Source of the DNA: Ameyamaea chiangmaiensis
Lineage (GTDB): Bacteria > Pseudomonadota > Alphaproteobacteria > Acetobacterales > Acetobacteraceae
Assembly (NCBI RefSeq): GCF_025995235.1
Contig: NZ_BAPT01000019.1
Location: forward strand, 1 to 40,702
DNA: 40,702 nucleotides
Direction: 5' to 3'
Shown here: positions 22,364 to 30,699 of the stretch, piece by piece
Layout of the letters: each line of letters starts with the position of its first letter
Position numbering within the stretch: position 1 is the stretch's first letter
Notes under the pieces: model-generated
Seen by the model: only the letters and a program-made list of their open reading frames with translations
What the model was told of the DNA's origin: nothing
The model's database searches: none
Position numbers and translations under genes: made by a program

Positions 22364-22549
22364 TCAGAGCGCCTTCCGGGCCTTGGTCTTGTGGACGGTG
22401 AAGGTCCCGAAGGATGGCAGCGTGAACCCGCCCTCCAGCTTCAGCTCGGTGACAATGGCTCCGACCAGATCATCGGCGGCCTTGGCGGCGGCAACGCCGG
22501 TGCAGTCCAGCGAGTCCTGAAGAACGGCGGCAATGAAGGCTTTGCTCAT
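22364..22549 (-). pseudogene. Truncated HU-family DNA-binding protein (61 aa)
   Basis: From the ATG at 22549 the ORF reads MSKAFIAAVLQDSLDCTGVA, AAKAADDLVGAIVTELKLEG, GFTLPSFGTFTVHKTKARKAL and stops. This is the HU/IHF dimerisation helices and first beta-hairpin; GFTLPSFGTFTV matches the family 'v.l.GFGTF.v' box. HU proteins are about 90 aa; the GRNPxTG DNA-binding arm and last helix are missing. Either it is a decayed gene cut near the ABC-3C insertion edge or a naturally short HU-like dimerisation partner. It lies on the minus strand just upstream of the ABC-3C operon. Confidence 0.6.
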
Positions 22550-22762
22550 GCGGGCGCAGGTCCGTGTAGTGATCGATTCCGGAAAACGGTAGCAGCGCCC
22601 AGTCGTCCCGTCACCGCCGAAACGGCGACACACCCCTATGCAAGTTCTTCTATCCCAGCGCCCTACGACCCCAGAGACTTGTTGCGCTTGCGTGTCCCTG
22701 CCTCTTTCTAATCAACCCCGCTGATCCACCGCCTCCCTCGAGAGGCCAATTGCGGGTTTCCG

Positions 22763-23731
22763 ATGACCGTCGCTCCTTTTCGTTCCGAAGCCATCGCCCG
22801 CGGCACGCGCATGCTACGCACCGCCCTCGGGCCGGCGATTGCCGGGCATCTCGATGATCCGTCGATCGTCGAGGTGATGCTCAATCCCGACGGCCGGCTG
22901 TGGATCGACCGGCTGGCTGGCGGGATGGAGGACACCGGCACCCGGATCGCGCCGGCCGATGCCGAGCGGATCGTCCGCCTGGTCGCCCACCATGTCGGGG
23001 TCGAGGTCCATCCGGGCAGCCCGCGCGTCTCTGCCGAACTGCCGGGAAGCGGGGAGCGGTTCGAGGGGCTGGTGCCGCCAGTGGTGGCCGCGCCCTGCTT
23101 CGCGATCCGACGTCCGGCGGTCGCGGTGTTCTCGCTCGACGATTACGTGGCCGCCGGGATCATGACTGCGGCACAGGCGACGTTTCTGCGCCGCGCCGTC
23201 GCCGAGCGGCGGAACATCCTGGTCGCCGGCGGCACTTCAACCGGCAAGACCACGCTGGTCAATGCCCTGCTGGCCGAGATCGCGCAGACCGGTGACCGGG
23301 TGGTGCTGATCGAGGACACCCGCGAATTGCAATGCGCGGCCCCTAATCTGGTCGCCCTGCGCACCAAAGACGGCGCGGCCTCACTCTCCGACCTGGTGCG
23401 CTCCTCGCTGCGCCTGCGTCCCGACCGGATTCCGATCGGCGAGGTGCGCGGCGCCGAGGCGCTCGATCTCCTGAAAGCCTGGGGCACCGGCCATCCCGGT
23501 GGTGTCGGCACCCTGCACGCCGGTTCGGCGATCGGTGCCCTGCGCCGGCTGGAGCAACTGATCCAGGAAGCTGTCGTCACCGTGCCGCGCGCCCTGATCG
23601 CCGAGACCATCGACGTGATCGCGGTGCTGTCCGGGCGCGGCAGCGCGCGCCGGCTGGCCGAACTCGCCATCGTCGGGGGCCTGACCCTGGATGGTGACTA
23701 CATCCTCGCATCTGCCGGAGATCCGTCATGA
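22763..23731 (+). CDS. trbB: TrbB, VirB11-type secretion ATPase
   Basis: A 322-aa hexameric traffic ATPase. N-terminal domain residues 1-145 (DPSIVEVMLNPDGRLWIDRL); Walker A GGTSTGKTT at 156-164; VVLIEDTREL Asp box; Walker B-like RIPIGEVRG at 222-230; His box GTGHPGGVGTLHAG at 241-254. It powers pilus assembly and substrate transfer at the inner face of the channel. It is first of the trb operon; trbC overlaps it by four bases. Confidence 0.93.
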   Translation: MTVAPFRSEAIARGTRMLRTALGPAIAGHLDDPSIVEVMLNPDGRLWIDRLAGGMEDTGTRIAPADAERIVRLVAHHVGVEVHPGSPRVSAELPGSGERFEGLVPPVVAAPCFAIRRPAVAVFSLDDYVAAGIMTAAQATFLRRAVAERRNILVAGGTSTGKTTLVNALLAEIAQTGDRVVLIEDTRELQCAAPNLVALRTKDGAASLSDLVRSSLRLRPDRIPIGEVRGAEALDLLKAWGTGHPGGVGTLHAGSAIGALRRLEQLIQEAVVTVPRALIAETIDVIAVLSGRGSARRLAELAIVGGLTLDGDYILASAGDPS

Positions 23732-24054
23732 CAAGCATGATCGCTCTGCGTCGCCGCTTCGCCGTGGCCGGCGCCACCCTTTCGCTCGCCCTGCTGTCGG
23801 CCCCGGCCTACGCCTCGGGCTCCAGCATGCCCTGGGAGACCCCGCTCAACGAGATCCTGGAATCCGTGCAGGGGCCGGTGGCCAAGATCATCTCGGTGAT
23901 CATCATCACCGTGACCGGCCTGACCCTGGCCTTTGGCGAAACGTCGGGCGGCTTCCGTCGGCTGATCCAGATCGTCTTCGGCCTGTCGATCGCCTTTGCC
24001 GCCAGTTCGTTCTTCCTGTCCTTCTTCTCCTTCTCGGGCGGGGCGCTGATCTGA
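23728..24054 (+). CDS. trbC: TrbC, VirB2-type conjugative pilin
   Basis: A 108-aa precursor. A long signal peptide (residues 1-30, RRRFAVAGATLSLALLSAPAYASG) is followed by MPWETPLNEILESVQGPVAK and two membrane segments (about 50-68 and 82-104) joined by a short GETSGGFRR loop. The C-terminus is very short. In RP4 the pilin is cleaved and circularised by TraF; the TraF homologue is at 9414-9956. ATG overlaps trbB; the stop overlaps trbD by one base (TGATG). Confidence 0.92.
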   Translation: MTSMIALRRRFAVAGATLSLALLSAPAYASGSSMPWETPLNEILESVQGPVAKIISVIIITVTGLTLAFGETSGGFRRLIQIVFGLSIAFAASSFFLSFFSFSGGALI

Positions 24055-24320
24055 TGGAGCCGGACAGCATTCCCGGCTTCACCGCCCCGGTGCATCGCGC
24101 TCTGATCGAGCCGATCCTGCTGGGCGGTGCGCCGCGCACGGTGGCGATCGTCAACGGCACGCTGGCCGCCGCCATCGGTCTCGGCCTGCGGCTGTGGATC
24201 GCCGGCGGGATCTTCTGGCTGGTCGGCCATCTTGCCGCCGTCTAGGCGGCCAAACGCGATCCCGCCTTCGTCGACGTGGTGCGCCGGCATCTGCGCTATC
24301 CCACCCATCTGGTCGGGTGA
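24054..24320 (+). pseudogene. trbD: trbD with an in-frame amber stop at a Trp position
   Basis: The frame from the ATG at 24054 encodes a VirB3-like protein: FTAPVHRALIEPILLGGAPR, a membrane segment AAAIGLGLRLWIAGGIFWLV, then GHLAAV and a TAG at 24243-24245. Beyond it the same frame continues AAKRDPAFVDVVRRHLRYPT to a TGA at 24320, exactly the family's C-terminus. TrbD proteins normally have Trp-Ala-Ala-Lys at this point, so TAG replaces TGG by one G-to-A change. The 63-residue product lacks the cytoplasmic tail. It may be non-functional, partly active, or read by a suppressor. Confidence 0.8.
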
Positions 24321-24327
24321 GGGCGTC

Positions 24328-26754
24328 ATGCTGAACCTCGCCGAATACCGTCATCGCCGCGACCGGCTCGCCGATTTCCTGCCCTGGGCGGCGCTGGTCG
24401 CTAGAGGCGTGGTGCTGAACAAGGACGGCGCCTTCCAGCGCACCGCCCGGTTCCGCGGCCCGGACCTGGACTCCTCGACCGCTTCCGAACTGGTCGCTAT
24501 TACTGCGCGCCTGAACAATGCTCTGCGCCGGCTTGGCTCCGGCTGGGCGATCTTCGTCGAGGCGCAGCGCCGGCCAGCGCGGGGCTATCCTTCCAGCCCG
24601 TTCCCCGATCCAGCCTCCGAACTGGTCGACGCCGAGCGCCGCGCACAGTTCGAGGAAGAAGGCGCGCATTACGAGAGCTGCTATTTCCTCACCCTGGTCT
24701 GGCTGCCGCCGGCGGACGATGCCGCCCGCGCGGAAGCCTGGCTCTACGAGAACCGCGCCCGTGGCGGCTCCGACTGGCAGGCGGTGGTCGCGGGTTTCAT
24801 CGACCAGACCGACCGGGTGCTGGCGCTGCTCGACGGCTTCATGCCGGACGCCGACTGGCTCGATGACGGCGAAACCCTGACCTATCTACATTCCTGCATC
24901 TCCACGCGGATGCAGCGGGTCCGGGTGCCGGAAATCCCGATGCATCTCGATGCCATCCTGGTCGATGAGGAGTTGACCGGCGGTCTGGAGCCGCGCCTGG
25001 GCGACGCCCATCTGCGCACGCTCACCGTGACCGGCTTCCCGACCCAGACCTGGCCGGGGCTGCTGGATGAGCTGAACCGTCTGGCCTTTCCCTATCGCTG
25101 GTCGACGCGGGCGATCTGCCTCGACCGCACTGACGCCACGAAAGTGCTGGGCCGGATCCGGCGGCAATGGTTCGCCAAGCGCAAATCGATCATGGCCATC
25201 CTCAAGGAGGTGATGACCAACGAGGCCTCGGTGCTGCTGGATTCCGACGCCGCCAACAAGGCGGCCGACGCCGATGCGGCTTTGCAGGAACTCGGCACCG
25301 ATCAGGTCGGGCAGGCCTATGTCACCGCTACCGTCACGGTGTGGGACGAGGATGCGACCGTCGCAGCCGACCGGCTGCGGCTGGTGGAGAAGACCATCCA
25401 GGGCCACGACTTCACCTGCATGCGTGAGACGGTGAACGCCATCGAAGCCTGGTTCGGCAGCCTGCCGGGGCATGTCTACGCCAATGTACGTCAGCCCTGT
25501 GTCTCGACCCTGAACCTGGCTCACATGATCCCGCTCTCCGCGGTGTGGGCCGGACCTGAGCGGGACGGACATTTCGCGGCGCCACCGCTGTTCTATGCCC
25601 GCACCGAGGGATCGACCCCGTTCCGCTTCGCACTCCACGTCGGCGATGTGGGCCACACGCTGATCGCCGGGCCGACGGGCGCCGGCAAGTCGGTGCTGCT
25701 GGCCTTCATGGCAATGCAGTTCCGCCGCTACACTGGCGCCCGGATTTTTGCCTTCGATTTCGGTGGCTCGATCCGCGCGGCTACCCTGGCGATGGGGGGC
25801 GACTGGCATGATCTCGGCGGCGCGCTGGCGCAGGACGTGAATGAACCCGTGGCGTTGCAGCCGCTGGCGCGCATCGACGAGCCGGGCGAACGCGCCTGGG
25901 CGGCGGAATGGGTGGCGACCCTGCTGGAGCGCGAGGGCGTCGCGGTTGCGCCCGACCTCAAGGACCATCTGTGGTCGGCGTTGACCTCGCTGGCCTCGGC
26001 CCCGGTCGCGGAACGCACCCTTACCGGTCTGTCGGCACTGCTCCAGTCGCTGGCGCTGAAGCAGGCGCTCCAACCCTACTGCGTTGGCGGCCCGTGGGGC
26101 AGTCTGCTCGACGCCGAGCACGAGCGTCTTGGTGTCGCCGATATCCAGGCCTTCGAGATCGAGGGGCTGATCGGCTCGGGTGCGGCGTCCGCCGTGCTGT
26201 CCTATCTGTTCCATCGCATCGAAGATCGCTTCGACGGCAGCCCGACGCTGCTGATCATCGACGAGGGCTGGCTGGCGCTGGATGATCGCGCCTTCGCCGG
26301 ACAACTCCGGGAATGGCTGAAGACGCTGCGCAAGAAGAACGCCTCCGTCATCTTCGCCACCCAGTCGCTGGCCGATATCGACGCCAGCCCGATCGCCCCC
26401 GCGCTGATCGAAAGCTGCCCGACCCGGATCTTCCTGCCCAACGACCGGGCACTGGAGCCGCAGATCACCGCGATCTATCGCCGGTTCGGGTTGAATGACC
26501 GCCAGATCGAGATCCTCAGCCGGGCGACGCCCAAGCGCGACTATTACTGCCAGTCCCGGCGCGGCAACCGGCTGTTCGATCTCGGCCTGTCTGAGGTGGC
26601 GCTGGCCTTCACCGCGGCGTCGTCGCCCGATGACCAGACCGCGATCGACCGGATCTTTGCCCGGCATGGGCGTGACGGGTTTGCGGCCGCGTGGCTGGCG
26701 CACAGGGGCGTGGACTGGGCGGTTGAGATGCTCAGGCCAGGAGAGCCATCATGA
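24328..26754 (+). CDS. trbE: TrbE, VirB4-type conjugation ATPase
   Basis: An 808-aa protein from the ATG at 24328. The N-terminal CagE/TrbE domain begins MLNLAEYRHRRDRLADFLPW. Walker A GPTGAGKSV lies at about residues 447-456, Walker B LLIIDEGWLALDDR at about 640-653, followed by RKKNASVIFATQSLADI and a FLPNDRA segment. VirB4 ATPases are essential for pilin extraction from the membrane and channel assembly. The gene follows the interrupted trbD by seven bases, so the upstream stop may reduce its translation by polarity. It overlaps trbJ by four bases. Confidence 0.94.
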   Translation: MLNLAEYRHRRDRLADFLPWAALVARGVVLNKDGAFQRTARFRGPDLDSSTASELVAITARLNNALRRLGSGWAIFVEAQRRPARGYPSSPFPDPASELVDAERRAQFEEEGAHYESCYFLTLVWLPPADDAARAEAWLYENRARGGSDWQAVVAGFIDQTDRVLALLDGFMPDADWLDDGETLTYLHSCISTRMQRVRVPEIPMHLDAILVDEELTGGLEPRLGDAHLRTLTVTGFPTQTWPGLLDELNRLAFPYRWSTRAICLDRTDATKVLGRIRRQWFAKRKSIMAILKEVMTNEASVLLDSDAANKAADADAALQELGTDQVGQAYVTATVTVWDEDATVAADRLRLVEKTIQGHDFTCMRETVNAIEAWFGSLPGHVYANVRQPCVSTLNLAHMIPLSAVWAGPERDGHFAAPPLFYARTEGSTPFRFALHVGDVGHTLIAGPTGAGKSVLLAFMAMQFRRYTGARIFAFDFGGSIRAATLAMGGDWHDLGGALAQDVNEPVALQPLARIDEPGERAWAAEWVATLLEREGVAVAPDLKDHLWSALTSLASAPVAERTLTGLSALLQSLALKQALQPYCVGGPWGSLLDAEHERLGVADIQAFEIEGLIGSGAASAVLSYLFHRIEDRFDGSPTLLIIDEGWLALDDRAFAGQLREWLKTLRKKNASVIFATQSLADIDASPIAPALIESCPTRIFLPNDRALEPQITAIYRRFGLNDRQIEILSRATPKRDYYCQSRRGNRLFDLGLSEVALAFTAASSPDDQTAIDRIFARHGRDGFAAAWLAHRGVDWAVEMLRPGEPS

Positions 26755-27497
26755 GAAATTCGTTGATCTCCAAAGCAGCGTTCGTGGCTGGGTTTGGCGC
26801 CCTTTCATTCATCGTCGTGATCGCCCCGGCCCAGGCGCAATGGGCGGTCTACGATGGCGCGGCCCATGTCCAGACGGTGCTGATCGCGGCGCGGGAATTG
26901 CAGCAGGTCAACCAGGAGGCGCAGAGCCTCACCAATGAGGCGACCATGCTGGAGAACCAGGCCCGCAACCTCGCCAATCTGCCGCTCTCGGTGCTGGCGC
27001 CGATGGAGCAGTCGATTATGCAGACTGAGCAGATCGTCGGCCAGGCGCAGGGATTGGCCTATAACCTGACCAGTATCGATCAGGCCTTTTCGCAAATCTA
27101 TCCACAGGCGTTTACGAATTCGGTTTCGGCCACGCAGATGACTACCGATGCGCAGACCCGATGGCAGAACGCACGGAGCGCCTATCAGGACGGGCTGCGC
27201 GTGCAGATCGGGGCGGTGCAGAATCTCGATGCCACGCGCAGCCAGATCGACAGTCTGGTCACCTCGAGCCAGTCCGCGAGTGGCGCCTTGCAGGCCGCGC
27301 AATCGGGGAACCAGCTTGCCGCGCTGCAGACGCGCCAGCTTGCCGATCTCACCGCGGTCGTCACGGCGATGGGCCGCGCCCAGGCGCTGGAAGGCGCGCG
27401 TCAGGTCGAGAGCGAGGAGCAGGGCAGGGCGCAACTGGCGACTTTCCTGAATTACGGGGCCGGCTACACGCCCGGCACCGCGCAGATGTTCCACTGA
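26751..27497 (+). CDS. trbJ: TrbJ, VirB5-like channel protein
   Basis: A 248-aa protein with a signal peptide (residues 1-29, ending APAQAQ) and a mature part of long helices rich in Gln and Asn: WAVYDGAAHVQTVLIAAREL, QVNQEAQSLTNEATMLENQA, and a C-terminal NYGAGYTPGTAQMF. This pattern is typical of P-type TrbJ, a periplasmic, pilus-tip-associated VirB5-like component. It overlaps trbE (ATGA) and its stop overlaps the following trbK-like gene (TGATG). Confidence 0.9.
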   Translation: MRNSLISKAAFVAGFGALSFIVVIAPAQAQWAVYDGAAHVQTVLIAARELQQVNQEAQSLTNEATMLENQARNLANLPLSVLAPMEQSIMQTEQIVGQAQGLAYNLTSIDQAFSQIYPQAFTNSVSATQMTTDAQTRWQNARSAYQDGLRVQIGAVQNLDATRSQIDSLVTSSQSASGALQAAQSGNQLAALQTRQLADLTAVVTAMGRAQALEGARQVESEEQGRAQLATFLNYGAGYTPGTAQMFH

Positions 27498-27769
27498 TGC
27501 GCCGGTTACGTCTCTCCCCGCCGATCGTCTTTCGGCTCGTTGCCGTCGGGCTGGTCGTTTTGATCCTGGTTGCCGCGAGCCTTCACCTCCGGCACGTGCC
27601 CCATGACGTGGGCATGCCGGATCTCGGGCCGCCGGGATTGCGTGACCGGCTGGCCGCCGGTCTGGCGCATTGTCAGGCGCTCGGCATGAAGGCCGACGGC
27701 GATCCGGCCTGTGCGGCGATCTGGGCCGAGAACCGCAAGCGCTTCTTCGCGCCCGACGCGGCACGCTGA
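27497..27769 (+). CDS. trbK: TrbK-like small membrane protein (entry-exclusion candidate)
   Basis: A 90-aa protein from the ATG at 27497. One N-terminal membrane segment (about residues 11-28, VFRLVAVGLVVLILVAAS), then a short periplasmic domain with two Cys (LAHCQALG and DPACAAIWAENRKRFF) that could form a disulfide. Position between trbJ and trbL and the 'C...D.AC..IWAE.R..F' ending match the alternative TrbK group annotated in alphaproteobacteria. RP4 TrbK is the entry-exclusion lipoprotein; equivalence in function is assumed from position only. Confidence 0.75.
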   Translation: MRRLRLSPPIVFRLVAVGLVVLILVAASLHLRHVPHDVGMPDLGPPGLRDRLAAGLAHCQALGMKADGDPACAAIWAENRKRFFAPDAAR

Positions 27770-27773
27770 CGCC

Positions 27774-29030
27774 ATGCAGCAGGGCACCGGCGTCATCGAC
27801 AATTTCCTTGCCATCTTCACCCAGTATATCGATTCCGGCTTCGGTCTGGTGCAGGGCGATGTCCACTGGCTTGCCGGTGTACTGATCACCATCGACATCA
27901 CCCTGGCCGGACTATTCTGGGCGCTGGCACCGGACGAGGACGTGCTGGCGCGACTGATCCGCAAGACCCTGTTCATCGGCTTGTTCGCCTTCATCATCGG
28001 CGACTTCAACGGGCTGGCAAAGATCATCTACGAGTCCTTCGCCGGGCTGGGCATCGAGGCGGGTGGTGGGCATCTCACCCAGGCGCAACTGCTCCAGCCG
28101 GGACGGCTGGCGCAGGTCGGCATCGATGCCGGCAAGCCGATCCTGATCTCGATCTCCTCGCTGGTCGGTTTCGTCGCCATCTTCAACAACGCGATCCAGA
28201 TCGCCGTGCTGCTGATCGCCTGGCTGATCGTGGTCATCAGCTTCTTCGTGATGGCGATTCAGCTCTTCGTGGCGTTGATCGAATTCAAGCTGACCACGCT
28301 TGCCGGTTTCGTGCTGGTGCCGTTCGGTTTGTTCGGCCGCACCGCTTTTCTTGCCGAGAAGGTGCTGGGCAATGTCGTGTCCTCTGGCATCAAGGTGCTG
28401 ATGCTGGCCGTGATCGTCGGCATCGGCTCGACGGTGTTTGGCCAGTTCACCAGCGGTTTCAACAACCCGCCCACCATCAATGACGCGCTGACCCTGATCC
28501 TGGCGTCCCTGACGCTGCTCGGCCTGACCGTGTTCGGCCCGGCGCTGGCCAACGGGCTGATCGCCGGCGGCCCGCAGCTGGGTGCCGGGTCCGCTGTCGC
28601 TACGGCGGCCGGGGTCGTCGGTGCCGGAGTGGCTGCCGCGTCCGGGGCCGGTCTTGCCGTGGGGGCCGCGGCAGCCGCTGTGCGTGGTGGCGCCTTTGTC
28701 GCGGGCGGCACCACCGCCGCCTATCGGGCTGGCGGCGCGGCAGGTGTGGCCAAAACCGGACTGTCCGCCGCCTCCAGCCCGTTGCGTCGGGCCATGACCA
28801 GTGTCCGCACCGGCTATCAGGCTGGCGGAGCTGCCGCCACGGGTGGGACGGGCGGTACCACGGCCTCGGGCGGCGGCGGTGGAGGTTCCGCCGGCAAACC
28901 GCCGGCCTGGGCCAGCCGGATGCAGCGCAACAACCGGATCAAGGGCGGGGCTGAGGCGGCCGCGCAGGCGATCAAGGGCGGCGACCGGCCCAGCGGCGGT
29001 CACGACGTCGACCTCTCGGAAGGAGAATAG
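27774..29030 (+). CDS. trbL: TrbL, VirB6-type polytopic channel protein
   Basis: A 418-aa protein. About six to seven membrane segments between residues 30 and 275 (for example WLAGVLITIDITLAGLFWAL, KTLFIGLFAFIIGDF, IQIAVLLIAWLIVVISFFV), a KLTTLAGFVLVPFGLFGRTA loop characteristic of the family, then an Ala/Gly-rich tail with a poly-Gly stretch ending in VDLSEGE. It is the inner-membrane core through which DNA is thought to pass. It begins four bases after the trbK-like stop and ends two bases before trbF. Confidence 0.92.
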   Translation: MQQGTGVIDNFLAIFTQYIDSGFGLVQGDVHWLAGVLITIDITLAGLFWALAPDEDVLARLIRKTLFIGLFAFIIGDFNGLAKIIYESFAGLGIEAGGGHLTQAQLLQPGRLAQVGIDAGKPILISISSLVGFVAIFNNAIQIAVLLIAWLIVVISFFVMAIQLFVALIEFKLTTLAGFVLVPFGLFGRTAFLAEKVLGNVVSSGIKVLMLAVIVGIGSTVFGQFTSGFNNPPTINDALTLILASLTLLGLTVFGPALANGLIAGGPQLGAGSAVATAAGVVGAGVAAASGAGLAVGAAAAAVRGGAFVAGGTTAAYRAGGAAGVAKTGLSAASSPLRRAMTSVRTGYQAGGAAATGGTGGTTASGGGGGGSAGKPPAWASRMQRNNRIKGGAEAAAQAIKGGDRPSGGHDVDLSEGE

Positions 29031-29032
29031 CC

Positions 29033-29713
29033 ATGTTCCGCCGCCCCAATGTGCGTTTCGGCCGGACGCCGGAGCCCGAGACGCCCTATCACAAAGCCGG
29101 ACAGGTCTGGGACGACCGCATCGGCTCGGCCCGCGTCCAGGCCCGGAACTGGCGGCTGGCCTTCTTCGGCTGTCTCGCTTTGAGCGGCGGCCTGGCCGCC
29201 GGGCTGGTCTGGCAGTCGCTGCGCGGCACCGTCACCCCCTGGGTGGTGCAGATCGACCATCTCGGCCAGGCGCAGGCCGTGGGGCCAGCGACGACCGCCT
29301 ATCGGCCGACCGATCCGCAGATCGCCTGGTATCTGGCCCGCTTCATCTCCGAGGTGCGCGGCATCCCGGCCGATCCGGTGGTGCTGCGGCAGAACTGACT
29401 CGACGCCTATAACTACGTCACCGACCGCGGGGCGCTGGCCCTGAACGATTATGCCCGCACCAGCGATCCGTTCAGCCGGATCGGCAAGATGCAGGTGGCG
29501 ATCGAGATCGCCAGCGTCATCCGCGCTTCCGACGACAGTTTCCGGGTGGAATGGGTCGAGCGTCGCTATGTCGACGGCGCATTGGCGGCGACCGAGCGCT
29601 GGAGTGCGATCCTGACCATCGCAGTCCACACCCCGACCGATGCCGAACGGCTGCGCAAGAACCCGCTTGGCATCTACATCCACGCTCTCAACTGGTCCAG
29701 GGAACTCGGCTGA
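29033..29713 (+). pseudogene. trbF: trbF with an in-frame opal stop at a Trp position
   Basis: The frame starts MFRRPNVRFGRTPEPETPYH, followed by a membrane anchor (about residues 42-62, LAFFGCLALSGGLAAGLVW) and the start of the VirB8-like periplasmic domain to RGIPADPVVLRQN. TGA at 29396-29398 then interrupts codon 122; the same frame continues LDAYNYVTDRGALALNDYAR to LNWSRELG at 29713, the complete family C-terminus. The family motif is RQNW-DAY, so TGA replaces TGG by a single G-to-A change. The first 121 residues alone lack most of the periplasmic domain; VirB8-type proteins are normally essential. No good internal restart is obvious, although an ATG at 29489 exists. Confidence 0.82.
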
Positions 29714-30699
29714 TGCGCACCCTCAACACCATCGCGCCGTTCATGATCCTGCTGGTGCCGCTGGCGGCCTGCTCTTCGTGGAAGCCGCCTTCCATCCGGT
29801 ACGACGATACGCCCCGGCAGGCGGTTCTCGCCCCAGAGCCGCCGAAACCGGTGCAGGTGGTGGCACTGCCGGAGCCGTTGCCGCTGCCGGGGCAGCTCAA
29901 GCCGATCCCAACCCGGCATGCGGTGCCGGACCCGACGGATCCGCACCAGCGGGTCGAGCGCGCCAACAGTGCGGCGCGGATCCAACCGACGCGGGCCGGC
30001 TATCTCAATGCGATCCAGGTCTATCCGTTTTCCGAGGGGGCGCTCTATCAGCTCTATGCGGCGCCGGGCGAAATCACGGATATCGCGCTGCAGCCGGGCG
30101 AGAAGCTGGTCGGTTTCGGCCCGGTCGCCGTCGGCGATACCGTGCGCTGGATTATCGGCGACACCGAGAGCGGGGCAGGGGTGTCGAAACGGATTCACAT
30201 CCTGCTCAAGCCGACCCGTCCGGACCTGACGACCAACCTGGTCATCAATACCGACCGGCGCACCTATCATCTGGAACTACGTTCCGATGAGCGGACCTAC
30301 ATGGCGTCGGTGTCGTGGGATTATCCGCAGGACCAGATCGTTGCCCTGCGCGGCCAGGATCGTGAAGCGGACCTTGGCAATCCGATCGCGACCGGCGTCG
30401 ATCTCGATGCGCTGAATTTCCGCTACCGGATCGAGGGCGCCGAGGCGCCGTGGCGGCCGTTGCGGGCTTTCGATGACGGGCGGCAGGTGTTCATCGAGTT
30501 TCCGACCGGGATCTCTCAAGGGGAAATGCCGCCGCTCTGGGTGATCGGCCCGCAGGGCGACGGGCAATTAGTGAATTACCGGGTGCGCGGCAACCGCATG
30601 ATCGTCGATCGCCTGTTCGCCGCTGCCGAACTGCGGCTGGGAGCGAAGCACCAGCAGGTAGTGCGGATCGTCCGCACTGACGGGTCGCGGCGGTCATGA
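29713..30699 (+). CDS. trbG: TrbG, VirB9-type outer-membrane complex protein
   Basis: A 328-aa protein from the ATG at 29713. A lipoprotein-type signal (MRTLNTIAPFMILLVPLAAC, lipobox LAAC) and a Pro-rich linker precede the VirB9 domain: IQVYPFSEGALYQLYAAPGEITDIALQPGE, VRWIIGDTESG, LVINTDRRTYHLEL and the C-terminal PLWVIGPQGDGQLVNYRVRG. It forms the periplasmic/outer-membrane ring with TrbI. It overlaps trbF (TGATG) and trbI (ATGA). Confidence 0.92.
   Translation: MRTLNTIAPFMILLVPLAACSSWKPPSIRYDDTPRQAVLAPEPPKPVQVVALPEPLPLPGQLKPIPTRHAVPDPTDPHQRVERANSAARIQPTRAGYLNAIQVYPFSEGALYQLYAAPGEITDIALQPGEKLVGFGPVAVGDTVRWIIGDTESGAGVSKRIHILLKPTRPDLTTNLVINTDRRTYHLELRSDERTYMASVSWDYPQDQIVALRGQDREADLGNPIATGVDLDALNFRYRIEGAEAPWRPLRAFDDGRQVFIEFPTGISQGEMPPLWVIGPQGDGQLVNYRVRGNRMIVDRLFAAAELRLGAKHQQVVRIVRTDGSRRS

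Noticed and set aside
24886..26703. 605-aa open frame on the minus strand opposite trbE
   Set aside because: Shadow of trbE in a high-GC genome; composition is not protein-like.
24054..29713. Genetic-code reassignment explaining the internal stops
   Set aside because: trbD is interrupted by TAG and trbF by TGA, while TGA and TAG are normal terminators for neighbouring genes, so recoding is not supported.
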